DNA of 50,508 nucleotides from Paraburkholderia caledonica NBRC 102488 (lineage in GTDB: Bacteria; Pseudomonadota; Gammaproteobacteria; Burkholderiales; Burkholderiaceae): NCBI RefSeq assembly GCF_000685095.1, contig NZ_BAYE01000029.1, positions 1 through 50,508 on the forward strand, read 5' to 3'. The notes under the pieces are model-generated. The model made no database searches. It had not been told where the DNA came from and saw only the letters and a list, made by a program, of their open reading frames with translations. A program made the position numbers and the translations under genes. Positions 25,776 to 36,130 of the stretch are shown one piece after another; position 1 is the stretch's first letter; each line of letters begins with the position of its first letter.

Positions 25776-26875
25776 CTACGTCTGGTTCTGCTTCTCGCGA
25801 TAGATCGCCAGGCGCTCGTTGAGCTTCGTGCTGACGCTCGCGACGAGCGGCGTGCCGCCGCCCGCGTTCTGCACGTCGCGCCAGAAATGACACGCGACCT
25901 GCCGTCCGCCCGGCAGCGTTTCGGACAGCGGGCGCTCCTGCACGCAGCGCGGTTTCGCGTGCGGGCAACGCGTATGAAAGCGGCAGCCGGGCGGCGGCGC
26001 CGTCGGGCTGGGTAGATCGCCTTGCAGCGCGGGCTTCGTGCGGCGCTCGTGCGGACTGCTGGCGGGAATCGCGCGCAGCAGCGCCTGCGTGTACGGATGC
26101 AGCGGCGCGTCGAACAGTTCGTCGACCTGCGCCAGTTCGACGATTTCACCCAGATACATCACCGCGACGCGGTCGCTCATGTGACGGATCACGGCGAGAT
26201 CGTGCGCGACCATGATCAGCGTGAGCCCGAGTTCGGCCTTCAGCGATTCGAGCAGGTTGATCACCTGCGCCTGCACGGAGACATCGAGCGCCGACACGGG
26301 CTCGTCGCCGACGATCAGTTTCGGCTCGCCCGCCAGCGCCCGCGCGATGCCGATGCGCTGCCGCTGGCCGCCGGAGAATTCATGCGGATAGCGCTGCGCA
26401 TACGCCGGCTGCAGGCCGACTTTGGTCAGCAGTTGCGCGACGCGTTCGCGGCGCTCGCTGCCGCTGCTCGCGAGACCGTGAAACCCAACCGGCTCGCCGA
26501 TGATCTGCCCGACCGTCATGCCCGGATTCAGCGACGCGAACGGGTCCTGAAAGATGATCTGCATGTCGCGGCGCAAGCGGCGCAGCTTCGCGCCCTGCCA
26601 ATGCGTGATGTCCTCGCCCTGATACAGCACGCGCCCTTGCGTCGCGTCGATCAAACGCAGCAGCAGACGCCCAAGCGTCGACTTGCCGCAGCCCGATTCG
26701 CCGACGATCGCGAACGTCTCGCCCGTGTGCACGGCGAACGAGACTTCGTTGACGGCATGAACCGTGGGCGTGCGCGTGAACATCTGCCGCTCGCCGCCGA
26801 AGCGTTTGGTGAGCGCGCTGGCTTCGATGATGGGCGTCGCGATGTGTGACGCGGGGTGTGACGCATTCGCGGGCC

Positions 26876-26879
<4 letters not shown>
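25776..26879 (-). CDS. Oligopeptide-type ABC ATP-binding protein (DppF-like)
   Basis: 367-residue ATPase. The start at 26879 overlaps the stop of the DppD-like gene (ATGA). Walker A GESGCGKST, signature FSGGQRQRIGIARAL, Walker B LIVGDEPVSALD and the C-terminal oligo_HPY region (HPYTQALLRAIP) with the Cys pattern CRFHTRCPHAKPRC are visible; this Cys cluster marks the Opp/Dpp ATPases. The open frame upstream of 26879 is a shadow of the next gene. Confidence 0.93.
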
Positions 26880-27898
<1,019 letters not shown>

Positions 27899-28025
27899 GC
27901 CTGTTTACTCCGCATTGCGTGGCTCGTCCTTCCAGATCGTTGTGAAATCGATTATCTGGCTGCCAACGTACAAAAAATATTAAACTTTCTTTTCGACACT
28001 TAAGTTTTTCTCATGGATCGAACGA
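27899..28025. promoter_or_regulatory. Divergent promoter region, transporter operon / LysR
   Basis: 127 bp, much more AT-rich than its surroundings. It contains an inverted repeat AACTT (27984-27988) / AAGTT (28002-28006) close to the LysR start, of the kind expected for LysR binding, although the spacer is longer than the canonical T-N11-A site. Promoters for both directions should lie here. Confidence 0.45.
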
Positions 28026-28907
28026 ATGCCGACGCTACGCATGCTGAAGACTTTCAGGGTCGTTGCCCGCACCGGCTCGTTCTCGACGGCTGCCGAAAAG
28101 GTCGCGCTGACGCAGGCGGCCGTTAGCCTGCAGATGCGCGGGCTGGAGGAAGCGCTGGGCCGCCAGTTGTTCGACCGCCGCGGGCGACAGATCACGCTGA
28201 CACAGCACGGGATGACTATCTGGCCGAAGGTCGAGCAGATCCTCGACCTGCTCGCCGACCTCGAAGCGAAGCCCGCCGACGCAATGGAAGGCCCCGTCAC
28301 GATCGGCGCGGTGGTGTCGGTGATCGGTGCGCTGTCGCTCGCCGTCGCGCGGCTGAAGGCGACGCACCCGCGGCTCGACGTGCGGTTGTTGTCGGCGCGG
28401 TCGGACGAACTGGCGGGCATGGTCGAAGCGGGCGACGTGGACGTCGCGGCCGTGGTCGCGCGCGCGGACGAGACGCTGCCCGACACGCTCAAATGGACCA
28501 CGCTCTACACCGAACCGATGGCGCTGGTGGTGAGCCGCGACATCGCCGATAACGACCCGCAGCGCATCTTGCGTGGGCACGGCTTTCTGCGCTTCGACCG
28601 GCGCGTGCGCACGGGGCAGGTGGTCGAGCAGGCGCTGGAGAAAGCGGGCTGGATGGTCAACGAGTATCTCGAACTGAATTCGATCGAGACGATTGTCGCG
28701 CTGGTGCGCGAGAAAGTCGGCGTCGCGGTGCTGCCGCTGCTGATACGCGGCAACTGGCTGAACGACCCGCTGCTGCGCGTGATCCCGATTTCGAGCCCGC
28801 CGACGCTGCGCACGGTCGGCATGGTGCAGCGCGCTTCGGATGACAGAAAAGCGCTGATGCGCGAAATCGTCGATACGTTGCAGGCGATGCCGCGCGATCG
28901 TTCGTGA
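28026..28907 (+). CDS. LysR-family transcriptional regulator
   Basis: 293-residue LysR regulator. The N-terminal winged helix-turn-helix is clear (MLKTFRVVARTGSFSTAAEK, LTQAAVSLQMRGLEEALGRQLF), followed by the substrate-binding domain (VTIGAVVSVIGALSLAVARLK) and a closing domain-2 pattern (VREKVGVAVLPLLIRGN). Divergent from the gamma-glutamyl transporter operon, it probably controls it in response to an imported ligand. Confidence 0.92.
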   Translation: MPTLRMLKTFRVVARTGSFSTAAEKVALTQAAVSLQMRGLEEALGRQLFDRRGRQITLTQHGMTIWPKVEQILDLLADLEAKPADAMEGPVTIGAVVSVIGALSLAVARLKATHPRLDVRLLSARSDELAGMVEAGDVDVAAVVARADETLPDTLKWTTLYTEPMALVVSRDIADNDPQRILRGHGFLRFDRRVRTGQVVEQALEKAGWMVNEYLELNSIETIVALVREKVGVAVLPLLIRGNWLNDPLLRVIPISSPPTLRTVGMVQRASDDRKALMREIVDTLQAMPRDRS

Positions 28908-28978
28908 TGCGGTTGTTGTCGGGCCGTTGTTTCGATGCCATCAGCTGACGCGGGGGCGTTGTCACGTTCGCGGGCTGG

Positions 28979-29022
28979 TCAGATCCCTTAGGCTGAGCTT
29001 GTAGCGCAGGTACCAGCGAACA
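28979..29022 (-). mobile_element. Tiny IS6 transposase N-terminal remnant
   Basis: The minus strand reads VRWYLRYKLSLRDL, the conserved N-terminal block of IS6 transposases, with nothing recognisable on either side. It differs from the VRWYFRFSLSLRD of the two full copies, so it comes from another IS6 type. Confidence 0.6.
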
Positions 29023-29161
29023 TCTCGAGACTCTTCAGCCCGGTCATCGCGGGTCATCAGTCCGTTTTGCTCCGATAACTTTGACCGATTCGCCGACCCT
29101 ATCTGCACCGGAGCCTCGCTCAGCTGGGTCTGTCACCCTTGATCGCGTCCCATCTGCCGGC

Positions 29162-29620
29162 TCAATAACCGCGGGTACGATCGACGATATTCGCGAGCGG
29201 TTCCCCGCGCAGGAATCGCGCGAAATTGCCAAACCAGAGTTCGAGCACCCGCAGGTTGTAATCGGGCGCGTCGCACGAAATGTGCGGCGTGACGACGAGT
29301 CCCGGCACGTCCCACGCCACATGGTCAGCCGGTAACGGTTCGGGATCGAATACGTCAAGCAGCGCGCCGCCGCACTCTCCGGAACGCAATCGCTCGAACA
29401 ACGCCGCATGGTCGATCAGCGCCGCGCGCGAAAGGTTGACGACGCCCGCACCGGGCCGTATGCGCGCGAGGCGCACGGCGGAAAGCAACTCGCGTGTCTC
29501 CGGCGTGAGCGGCGCCGTAATAACGACGAAGTCGACCTGAGGCAGCCAGTCGTCGAGTGCGGAGATCGTTGCGAGTACATCGACTGCTTCCACCGCCTGC
29601 GCCGGTGCCGCCGTTTCGGT
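29162..29620 (-). pseudogene. D-2-hydroxyacid dehydrogenase, 5'-truncated
   Basis: About 150 C-terminal residues of a D-isomer-specific 2-hydroxyacid dehydrogenase. It shows DFVVITAPLTPETRELLSAV, the ARIRPGAGVVNLSRAALID block, the catalytic Glu region DVFDPEPLPADH and HISCDAP with the catalytic His. The family is normally about 310-330 residues; the N-terminal half and the Rossmann glycine motif are absent, and homology stops near 29620 at AT-rich unrelated DNA. Not functional as a full enzyme. Confidence 0.82.
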
Positions 29621-30014
29621 AAATAGTTAATGTCGGATTACTAATCATCTCAGTGAGCCGCTTTGTCGATTTATGTCCTGCACCAAGCAAGCAAGAAGAG
29701 CAGATCCGTGAGGTGCTCACAAATAATTGGTAAGCGCTCGACGGTTGACTTTAGAACGACAAAAAAGAGAAACACAACAGATATTTTCTGGACATATCAA
29801 GCGTGAGGTGCTTACGCGCGGGTCTCACATTTGCCATCCAGCGTCCGCTTTTTTTGCGCGGCGTCCGGAGCGCAGGTTGCTGCTGGAAGTTGAGCGACAT
29901 GAGAAGAGCGCCTCGTGGACTTGGTACCGGGCAATCTTTGGTTTGTGTCGCAGTAAAAGATGGACGCTAGAATTCCGGCGATACAAGGTCGCCGATGAAA
30001 GAGTCGACAAAGAC

Positions 30015-30105
30015 GCGGAACCCGCGCTGTCCAAGGCATAGAACGTCTCGCAGTATCCGCTGGAGGTGATTCTGACGTGCGTTGGTACGTCGCGTATCCG
30101 CTGAT
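30015..30105 (+). mobile_element. IS6 transposase N-terminal remnant, frameshifted
   Basis: The plus strand reads DAEPALSKA, stop, then QYPLEVILTC, and after a one-base shift RWYVAYPL. This order matches the start of IS6 transposases such as the one at 48063-48760 (YPLEVILLCVRWYVAYSLSL). A stop codon and a frameshift mark it as dead. Confidence 0.65.
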
Positions 30106-30185
30106 GAAAACCGCGGCTGCGCTGGAGGTTGTGTTGCGATAAGGCCCGGCGAGTCGAGAAGATTCCGCGGCGGGAAGGAGTCCTT

Positions 30186-30303
30186 ATGCCACCAGCGAAT
30201 TGAACTTGGCGGCAGCGGTTTGGGTGACGCCGTCGTCCTTCACCTGCCCTTTCCTGATCATGTAGATCACTTCGATTTCCGGTGTCGAGGACTTCGACCG
30301 ACC
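30186..30303 (-). mobile_element. IS6 transposase C-terminal remnant
   Basis: The minus strand reads EIEVIYMIRKGQVKDDG, then TQTAAAKFNSLVA and a stop. This matches the C-terminal MHMIRKGQ... end of IS6 transposases. It faces the N-terminal remnant at 30015-30105 in opposite orientation, so the two are not simply one element with a deletion. Confidence 0.65.
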
Positions 30304-30738
30304 GCTTGAAATAGGTTGACGCGTGTTGATTCGCGCAAAGAAGCAGCTGAAGGTGGATACCCCCGTCGGCAACGAGTGAGCGCGCCGGCATGTGGGTTAG
30401 GGATCAACGTAGCGGCGGCTCCGTCGCTCGTCTTGCTGTTTCGCAACGTCTTGAGCTCTTCCCGCGGAGTGAGGCAGCGCTTTGCCAGCAAGGGGTGCCG
30501 CGAGGCCAACGTCCGCAATTCCGGTTGCGCGTTTCCGACCGTCAGTGAGATGAATCGGGACACGAACGAATCCAGTCTTGTGGCCTGAGACCCGCGACAG
30601 CCGGGTGACGCCGCAAGCCGATTCGTCCACGCACAAGCTTTTGTACGCTGTCGCCCAAGTGTATCTATTCTGTCGCTCGTACGATCTGTCATCGGTCACG
30701 TCGCACCGATCGCACACTCTTACGGAGCTTAGGAAAGC

Positions 30739-31654
30739 ATGCTTCACGACCTGCCTGCCATCCAGAAAAATGTTCACTGGGGATATTTTGACGCGGCATT
30801 AGCGCCCGCGCTGATCGTCGAGAGCGGCGACTTCGTTCGCGCCGAAGCAATAACGCATCACGCAGGCGACGCCCCGGAGCTCATGATGGATGACAAGGTG
30901 CGCGCGCTCTACGAGACGATTCCCGAATCCGATCGCCAACCCGGCGTGCATCTGATGACGGGACCGATCTTTGTGAAGGACGCGAAGCCCGGCGACCTGC
31001 TTGAGGTGCGTTATCTGCAAATGATTCCGCGCTTCAACTACGGCTCGAATCTCGCGGCGCACTGGGGTCATCTGTTCACCGACTTCGAGAAGGAGCGCGT
31101 CACTATCTACGAACTCGATCAGGCATCGAATACGGCTCACGCGCTGTATGCGTTTGACTACCCCGGCAAATATCTCGTGCCGGGCAAGCGCTCGGAGATT
31201 CGCGACTGCTGCCGCGAAACCGCGCTCGAAGGCATTCGCGTGCCGGTACGCCCTCATCTGGGAACGGCAGGCGTCGCGCCCGATGTGGCGGGCCGCGTGA
31301 GCACGGTGCCACCGGGCGCGCATGGCGGCAATATAGATAACTGGCGCATCGGCGCGGGCTCTACCATGTATTATCCGGTCGCTGTGGACGGCGGCTTATT
31401 CTCGATCGGCGACCCACATGTATCGCAAGGCGATGGCGAGATCAGCGGCACCGCGATCGAGGCGTCGCTCAATGTAATGTTCCAGATCGTGCTGCGGCGG
31501 GACTTCACATTTCCCTCGCCGCTGCTGGAAACACCGGACTACTGGATCGTCCATGGCTTCGATGATGACCTCGACATCGCCACCAAAAATGCTTCCCGCG
31601 ATATGTTGCTGCTGCTCACCGAGCAGCAAGGCCTGTCGCGCGACGACGCGTATT
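30739..31654 (+). pseudogene. Acetamidase/formamidase family gene, 3' end cut by IS6
   Basis: About 305 residues of an FmdA/AmdA-type amidase that releases ammonia from short amides. Family parts include HWGYFDAALAPALIVESGD, GPIFVKDAKPGDLLEV, the VSTVPPGAHGGNIDNW block and GDPHVSQGDGEISGTAIE. The start has AGGAA 5 bp upstream. The protein should continue past SRDDAY with a roughly 25-30 residue tail; instead IS6 begins at 31655 and the frame runs 12 codons into it (HCQVDGEAAIE). The core is complete, so residual activity is possible but unproven. Confidence 0.85.
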
Positions 31655-32487
31655 GGCACTGTCAGGTTGATGGTGAGGCAGCGATAGAATGAGGTGATGA
31701 AGAAGACAAAATCGCTTTATCACGGCCACCGCTTCCCCTCCGTCGTCATCAGCTGCGCGGTTCGGTGGTATTTCCGGTTCAGCCTGAGCCTGCGCGACGT
31801 CGAGGAGTTGTTACTCGAGCGTGGTGTCGTGGTCACGTACGAAACGATTCGTTGCAGGTGCGACAAATTCGGCGCTGGATTCGCCCGGTGCGCCAAAGCG
31901 GCGCGGCCCAGGCCGGGTAGCATATGGCATCTGGACGAGATGTTCGTGACGTTGCGCGGCGAGCCGTATCTGTTGTGGCGAGCGGTCGACGAGCACAGTG
32001 CTGAGCTCGATGTGCTGGTGCAGAAGCGGCGCGACAAGGCCGCGGCAAAGCGCTTCTTCCGGCGGGTGCTGCGTTCAAACCCGGTGCCGCGCAAGATCGT
32101 GACCGACCAGTTACGTAGCTATCCGGCGGCGAAGGCTGACATTCCTGAACTCGCTCATGTGAAGCACGTTTTCGTCAAGGCGGCTGCACGCGTGAATAAC
32201 CGTGCCGAGAACAGCCACCAGCCGACCCGCAGGCGCGAACGCCAGATGTGCGGCTTTCGCGATGCGCGTCGCACGCAGGCGTTTCTCTCATGCTTCGGCC
32301 CAATCCGGCAGCACTTCGCGTTGCCCCGACATCAAATGAACGCGGCATGTCATCGCGCCGTACTTCAGGAACGCTTCGCCACGTGGCATGGTTGGACTGT
32401 CACTGCCGCAGCAGAGAAGCTTATCTGATGAGGATAACTACGCTTGATCTGCTTAGGTAAGTCTACGCCCGTCAACTTGACAGAGCC
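31655..32487 (+). mobile_element. IS6-family element, copy 2 (intact)
   Basis: 833-bp element with ends GGCACTGTCAGGTT at 31655 and, on the other strand, GGCTCTGTCAACTT-like ending at 32487 (one base differs from copy 1 end). An intact transposase gene fills it. The 8 bp on the left (CGCGTATT) and right (GTTGATAC) differ, so there is no target duplication and the flanks were not originally contiguous. Confidence 0.88.
31697..32428 (+). CDS. IS6-family transposase
   Basis: 243-residue DDE transposase with no lesion. DNA-binding N-terminus KSLYHGHRFPSVVISCAVRW; catalytic Asp in WHLDEMFVTLRGE, Asp in IVTDQLRSYPA and Glu in NNRAENSHQPTRRRE. A GTG at 31694 is an alternative start. It is the full-length counterpart of the broken copy at 19735-20456 and could supply transposase to both elements. 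Confidence 0.92.
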   Translation: MKKTKSLYHGHRFPSVVISCAVRWYFRFSLSLRDVEELLLERGVVVTYETIRCRCDKFGAGFARCAKAARPRPGSIWHLDEMFVTLRGEPYLLWRAVDEHSAELDVLVQKRRDKAAAKRFFRRVLRSNPVPRKIVTDQLRSYPAAKADIPELAHVKHVFVKAAARVNNRAENSHQPTRRRERQMCGFRDARRTQAFLSCFGPIRQHFALPRHQMNAACHRAVLQERFATWHGWTVTAAAEKLI

Positions 32488-33171
32488 GTTGATACGAAAC
32501 ACCATCTGATCGTTGAACACGAAGTAACCAATGTCGGGAACGATCATGGACAACTCAGCAAAATGGCGATATCTGCGAAGCGCACGATGGGCAGATCGAA
32601 GCTGAAGGTTGTTGCGGACCGCGGTTACTTCAGCGGGCCGGAGATAAGGGCATGCGATCTGAACGGCATCAGCGCGTATGTTCCCAAGCCGCTCACGTCG
32701 GCCTCCCGGAAAAAAGGCCTGTTTACGAAAGCCGACTTTATCTACGTAGCGAAAAGCGACACGTATCGATGCCCGGCTGGCGAGCGGGCGATCCATCGAT
32801 TCACGACTGTCGAGCACGACCTGAATCTGCGAGTCTACTGGCCCAGCGCGTGCCCACGTTGCCATCTCAAGGAACGATGTTCACCGTCTGACTATCGTCG
32901 AATTCGGCGATGGGAACATGAGAATGCGCTTGAAGTGATGCAGCGTCGGCTCGACCGGAAACCTGACGCCATGACCATCCGCAGAAGTACCGTCGAGCAT
33001 GTCTTCGGCACGCTCAAGCACTGGATGGGCCCCGCACACTTCCTGACCAGGACGCTCAAGCGGGTGAGTACGGAGATGAGCCTTCAGGTGTTGGCTTACA
33101 ACCTCTAGCGGGTCATGAACATACTCGGCGTTCAGGGAACATTGAAGGCTATGAAGATGGTCGAAAGCTAA
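32488..33171 (+). pseudogene. IS1182-family transposase, 5'-cut by IS6 and with a nonsense codon
   Basis: The frame is open exactly from the IS6 edge: VDTKHHLIVEHEVTNVGND, VVADRGYFSGPEIRACDL, the Cys-rich CPRCHLKERCSPSDYRR block and STVEHVFGTLKHWMG with the catalytic Glu. The N-terminal half is missing. A TAG at 33106-33108 falls where relatives have Lys (LAYNL-stop-RVMNILGVQG), and the frame then runs on to TAA at 33169-33171. Both lesions mean it is inactive. The far end of the element was not located precisely. Confidence 0.87.
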
Positions 33172-33369
33172 AGCCCTGACAGGCTTTGTTGCGCACGCGA
33201 CAGTCGATCGGTGCAAGCTCCGCGAAAAACCAGTTTCCACACAAGCTGGGTCGGGCTGAGTCCATCGGCGCTTCGAGTTCATCGCCGCGAAGCGGTCATT
33301 GGTGTTTCGCATCCCGAAAGCGGCCGGTCGTCAACCCGTATTTCCGACCCTCAACTGCCGGTCATCGCT

Positions 33370-33770
33370 GTGGGCTTGCAACTGCAAAATTTCTTCGAAT
33401 GCCTGCTCGATGGAACCTTTGCGTTGTCAACCACGAGGTCCACTAATTCCCACGGTTCGTGTTGACGTTCAAGCGCACTCTTCCATGTCGCCAACTGAAA
33501 GCCGGGAATATCGACCTTTCGCGCCTCGACCCGTTCATGGTGCGTCCCGAGGTCCGAGCAAACCAGCTCAATCTCGAAATTCTGCACCCCTGCATCGAAC
33601 GCCACGTTTCTCCAGGCGCTACGCGTAATATTCAACGAATTGACCGAGTCCGGGACGACGGTCAACCCAGGCGTAAGTTGTCGCCCGCAACTGCATATGC
33701 GGCGAAGTACCCCGCAGGTCCGACATCCACTCCGCACCCTATCAACGATCTACCTCGCAACGTCGACTGT
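33370..33770 (-). pseudogene. AAA/adenylylsulfate-kinase-like ATPase remnant
   Basis: The minus strand carries, in three successive frames, pieces of a small P-loop kinase-like protein: AAYAVAGDNLRLG (about 33712-33675), then TVVPDSVNSLNITRSAWRNV through EIELVCSDLGTHHERVEARK and HEPWELVDLVVD (about 33670-33430), then SIEQAFEEILQLQ. At least two single-base shifts separate them, and the Walker A N-terminus is gone. Family assignment is from memory of the pattern, not a search. Confidence 0.55.
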
Positions 33771-34056
33771 CTCCTTTTGGAGTGCGCCGTGCAAAGGCGG
33801 CGCTTTCACAGCGGGTGTAAGCCCCGCCCGGCAACCGCTCCAGCCAGAAGCGACCGGAGCAATCGTGGAGGTACGAAGCGGTTGAAGCCTTCGGTGAAGC
33901 GTGTCACGAAATACGGTGACAGCGCGAGTGTGCAGCCGTTAGCGGACGCTCTCACGCACCGATCGGTCCGTTAAACATCAGTCATCGCGAGCGTCGTAAA
34001 GCAGCAATACCCCGGCAGACCTACACGCTCCTTTTCAGATACGCCGCAGCCGTCGC
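33771..34056. other. Intergenic stretch, nothing recognised
   Basis: About 290 bases between the kinase-like remnant and the end of the SRPBCC operon. No gene, clear repeat or strong terminator hairpin was recognised. Confidence 0.5.
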
Positions 34057-34575
34057 CTATTCACGGCTTCCAGCGTCGCCCTGTGCTTCGAGCTTGAGTG
34101 CGACCTTCGCGAGGTCTTCCAGAAGCTTTTCATGGGTGCGCCAGAAGATATCTGGCGCTTCCTTCGCCATCTCGATCCAGAGCGGCCCTTGCATCGTCTC
34201 TTCAGTCCAGAGGTGACAGCCGCGGGGTGTCGGGGTGATGATCCAGGCGTGATAGGCCCTGGATTCTCTCGAAGCCTTCGGACCGCCACCCCAAGCGATC
34301 CGGGCGATGGGCTCGAACTCCTTTACCGACGCGAAGACGTCCTGGCCAGCGAGATTAGTTTCAAAGCGAGTGTCGGCTTGCAACAGCTCATGTCCGTCTA
34401 ACAGCTGGACATCCTTGACACCCGGATAGAAACGGGGCCAGGCCTCGGGATCAACGAGAAGAGACCAGATAGTTTCGGGCGAAACGGCAACCTCAAGCTC
34501 ATTAGTGAAATGGATGGGCGAGCGGCTGGGTGCCATGTCCGCCGGCCAATGGATCGCTTCGAACATATTATTCAT
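34057..34575 (-). CDS. SRPBCC family protein (paralogue A)
   Basis: 172-residue SRPBCC/START-like protein with a hydrophobic ligand cavity. Recognised from FTNELEVAVSPETIWSLLVD, the WPRFYPGVKDVQLLDG segment and the HAWIITPTPRGCHLWTEETM strand region. It is clearly paralogous to the 35624-36127 product (YHGWVITPTDEGCHVLTEET). It is the last gene of a minus-strand cluster with an SDR, so the pair may bind or modify one small substrate; no catalytic residue can be named. Confidence 0.82.
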   Translation of the reverse strand: MNNMFEAIHWPADMAPSRSPIHFTNELEVAVSPETIWSLLVDPEAWPRFYPGVKDVQLLDGHELLQADTRFETNLAGQDVFASVKEFEPIARIAWGGGPKASRESRAYHAWIITPTPRGCHLWTEETMQGPLWIEMAKEAPDIFWRTHEKLLEDLAKVALKLEAQGDAGSRE

Positions 34576-34671
34576 GGTTGGGATTCGGGTCTGATTTAAG
34601 TTTGCGGAGACTGCAGAAATCTCGGTTGCGGTCAGGGCGCACGGCGCAGCGCAGGTCTGTCAGGCGTTGGC

Positions 34672-35466
34672 TCAGGAGATCGCGCGAATGACACCGCCAT
34701 CAACGCGTAATGCGGCGCCGCTCGTACCGGAGGCCTGCTCGGAGCAGACATAGACCACCATGTTCGCAATTTCTTCGGTCGTCGTGAACCGGTTGAGTAG
34801 CGTGGTCGGTCGCATCGTTTTCAGGAAGTTCTGCTCCGCTTCCTCCTGCGTGATGCCCTGCTCCTGAGCGGTGGCTTTCATCCAGTTGCCCAGAATCTCG
34901 GAGCGGGTGGGCCCCGGCAGCACCGCGTTGACGGTTACCCCTGTGCCACTCACCAACTCAGCGAGTCCCCTCGATACGGCGAGTTGCGCCGTCTTGGTCA
35001 TACCGTAGTCGATCATCTCCTTGGGGATCATGATCGCGGACTCGCTGCTGATGAACACGACCCGTCCCCAACCGCGCCTGGCCATGGCCGGCAGATAGTG
35101 CCGTGCAGCGCGCACGCCGCTCATGACATTGATCTGGAAGAGGTCGAGCCATTCGCCATCGCTCTGCTCGAAGAAACCTTTCGGATGGGCGGTACCGAGG
35201 TTATTGACGAGGATGTCGGCATCCGCCACCTGCGCCACGAGGGCAGCCGATCCCTCAGCCGTGGAAAGATCGGCGGCAATGCCGGTCAATTCCGCGTCGG
35301 GCACGAGCGCCCGGATCTCATCTAGCGCGGCGGCTACTCGCTGCTCTCCGCGCCCGTTGATCACGACCGATGCGCCTGCGCGGGCGAGGCCCTCTGCGAT
35401 CGCGCGGCCGATGCCCGCCGTCGAGCCGGTAACGATGGCCTTGCGGCCTTTGAGTTCGATCTTCAT
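34672..35466 (-). CDS. SDR family NAD(P)-dependent oxidoreductase
   Basis: 264-residue classical short-chain dehydrogenase. Cofactor motif TGSTAGIGRAI near residue 13, NNLG strand motif (ILVNNLGTAHP), catalytic Ser in VFISSESAIM and Tyr-X3-Lys in IDYGMTKTAQ, and a C-terminal VDGGVIRAIS. The start at 35466 follows GGGAG by 8 bp; the open frame extends almost 90 codons further without support. The extended IPKEMIDYGMTK spacing is typical of a 3-oxoacyl-ACP-reductase-like subgroup. Substrate unknown. Confidence 0.92.
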   Translation of the reverse strand: MKIELKGRKAIVTGSTAGIGRAIAEGLARAGASVVINGRGEQRVAAALDEIRALVPDAELTGIAADLSTAEGSAALVAQVADADILVNNLGTAHPKGFFEQSDGEWLDLFQINVMSGVRAARHYLPAMARRGWGRVVFISSESAIMIPKEMIDYGMTKTAQLAVSRGLAELVSGTGVTVNAVLPGPTRSEILGNWMKATAQEQGITQEEAEQNFLKTMRPTTLLNRFTTTEEIANMVVYVCSEQASGTSGAALRVDGGVIRAIS

Positions 35467-35623
35467 AGTTTTTTCTCCCGCTATGGATGGCAGATGGATC
35501 CGCCGATACGATTCATCGATATGGGCACGCGCGCGACCAGACTTCGCTTGAGAGCAAGCCGGTTCACCGCTTCCGCCGCAAACAGTCAAACGCGCAACGC
35601 AACTGCGCGTTGAAACTGACGCG

Positions 35624-36127
35624 TCACCCGGCGATCTTCGTGACTTCCGCCTCTGCGGCACGCGCGAGGCGCTCGACCCAATCCTGGTGATAGCGATAGA
35701 GCCCACCGGGATGTTGCCGTCCGAGTACATCGAGAAACCAGGGCCCTTGTTGCGTCTCTTCCGTCAGCACGTGGCAACCTTCGTCCGTCGGCGTGATTAC
35801 CCAACCGTGGTAAGCGCTGGAACCTGTCTCGTCCCCGTCGACGGTGGTCGCCCAAGCGAGCCTTTGGTTTGGCACGTATTCGGTTACCACGAGGCTCATC
35901 GGGAAGCCGACCGTCACGCGGCTGTAGCGGGTTCCCAAGGCCAGTTCCGACTCGCCCGACAGAATCTCGACCTGGTCCTCGGGCGGGAAATAGCTAAACC
36001 AGTTCTTCGCGTCGACGAGCAGCTTCCACACCACTTCGGGAGGCGCTTTCACATCGATGTCGTTGAGAGCGTAGATGGCGGACGTTTTCGGGTCGTAGCG
36101 CTCTGGCCAGATGACACGGTCGTACAT
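35624..36127 (-). CDS. SRPBCC family protein (paralogue B)
   Basis: 167-residue SRPBCC protein. Motifs are YALNDIDVKAPPEVVWKLLVD, WFSYFPPEDQVEIL, YHGWVITPTDEGCHVLTEET and a C-terminal helix (RYHQDWVERLARAAEAEV). It starts 3 bp after the stop of the F420/NADP-type reductase pseudogene, so they were one transcription unit. Paralogue A lies on the other side of the SDR gene. Confidence 0.83.
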   Translation of the reverse strand: MYDRVIWPERYDPKTSAIYALNDIDVKAPPEVVWKLLVDAKNWFSYFPPEDQVEILSGESELALGTRYSRVTVGFPMSLVVTEYVPNQRLAWATTVDGDETGSSAYHGWVITPTDEGCHVLTEETQQGPWFLDVLGRQHPGGLYRYHQDWVERLARAAEAEVTKIAG

Positions 36128-36130
36128 GGT

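Larger units (their letters stand above)
29621..30738. other. 1.1-kb decayed stretch with IS6 fragments
   Basis: No intact gene found. Two short pieces of IS6 transposase (listed separately) are embedded. The remainder is AT-richer near 29640-29800 and has no recognisable frame. The last part must hold the promoter of the acetamidase gene at 30739, whose ribosome site is AGGAA. Confidence 0.6.
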
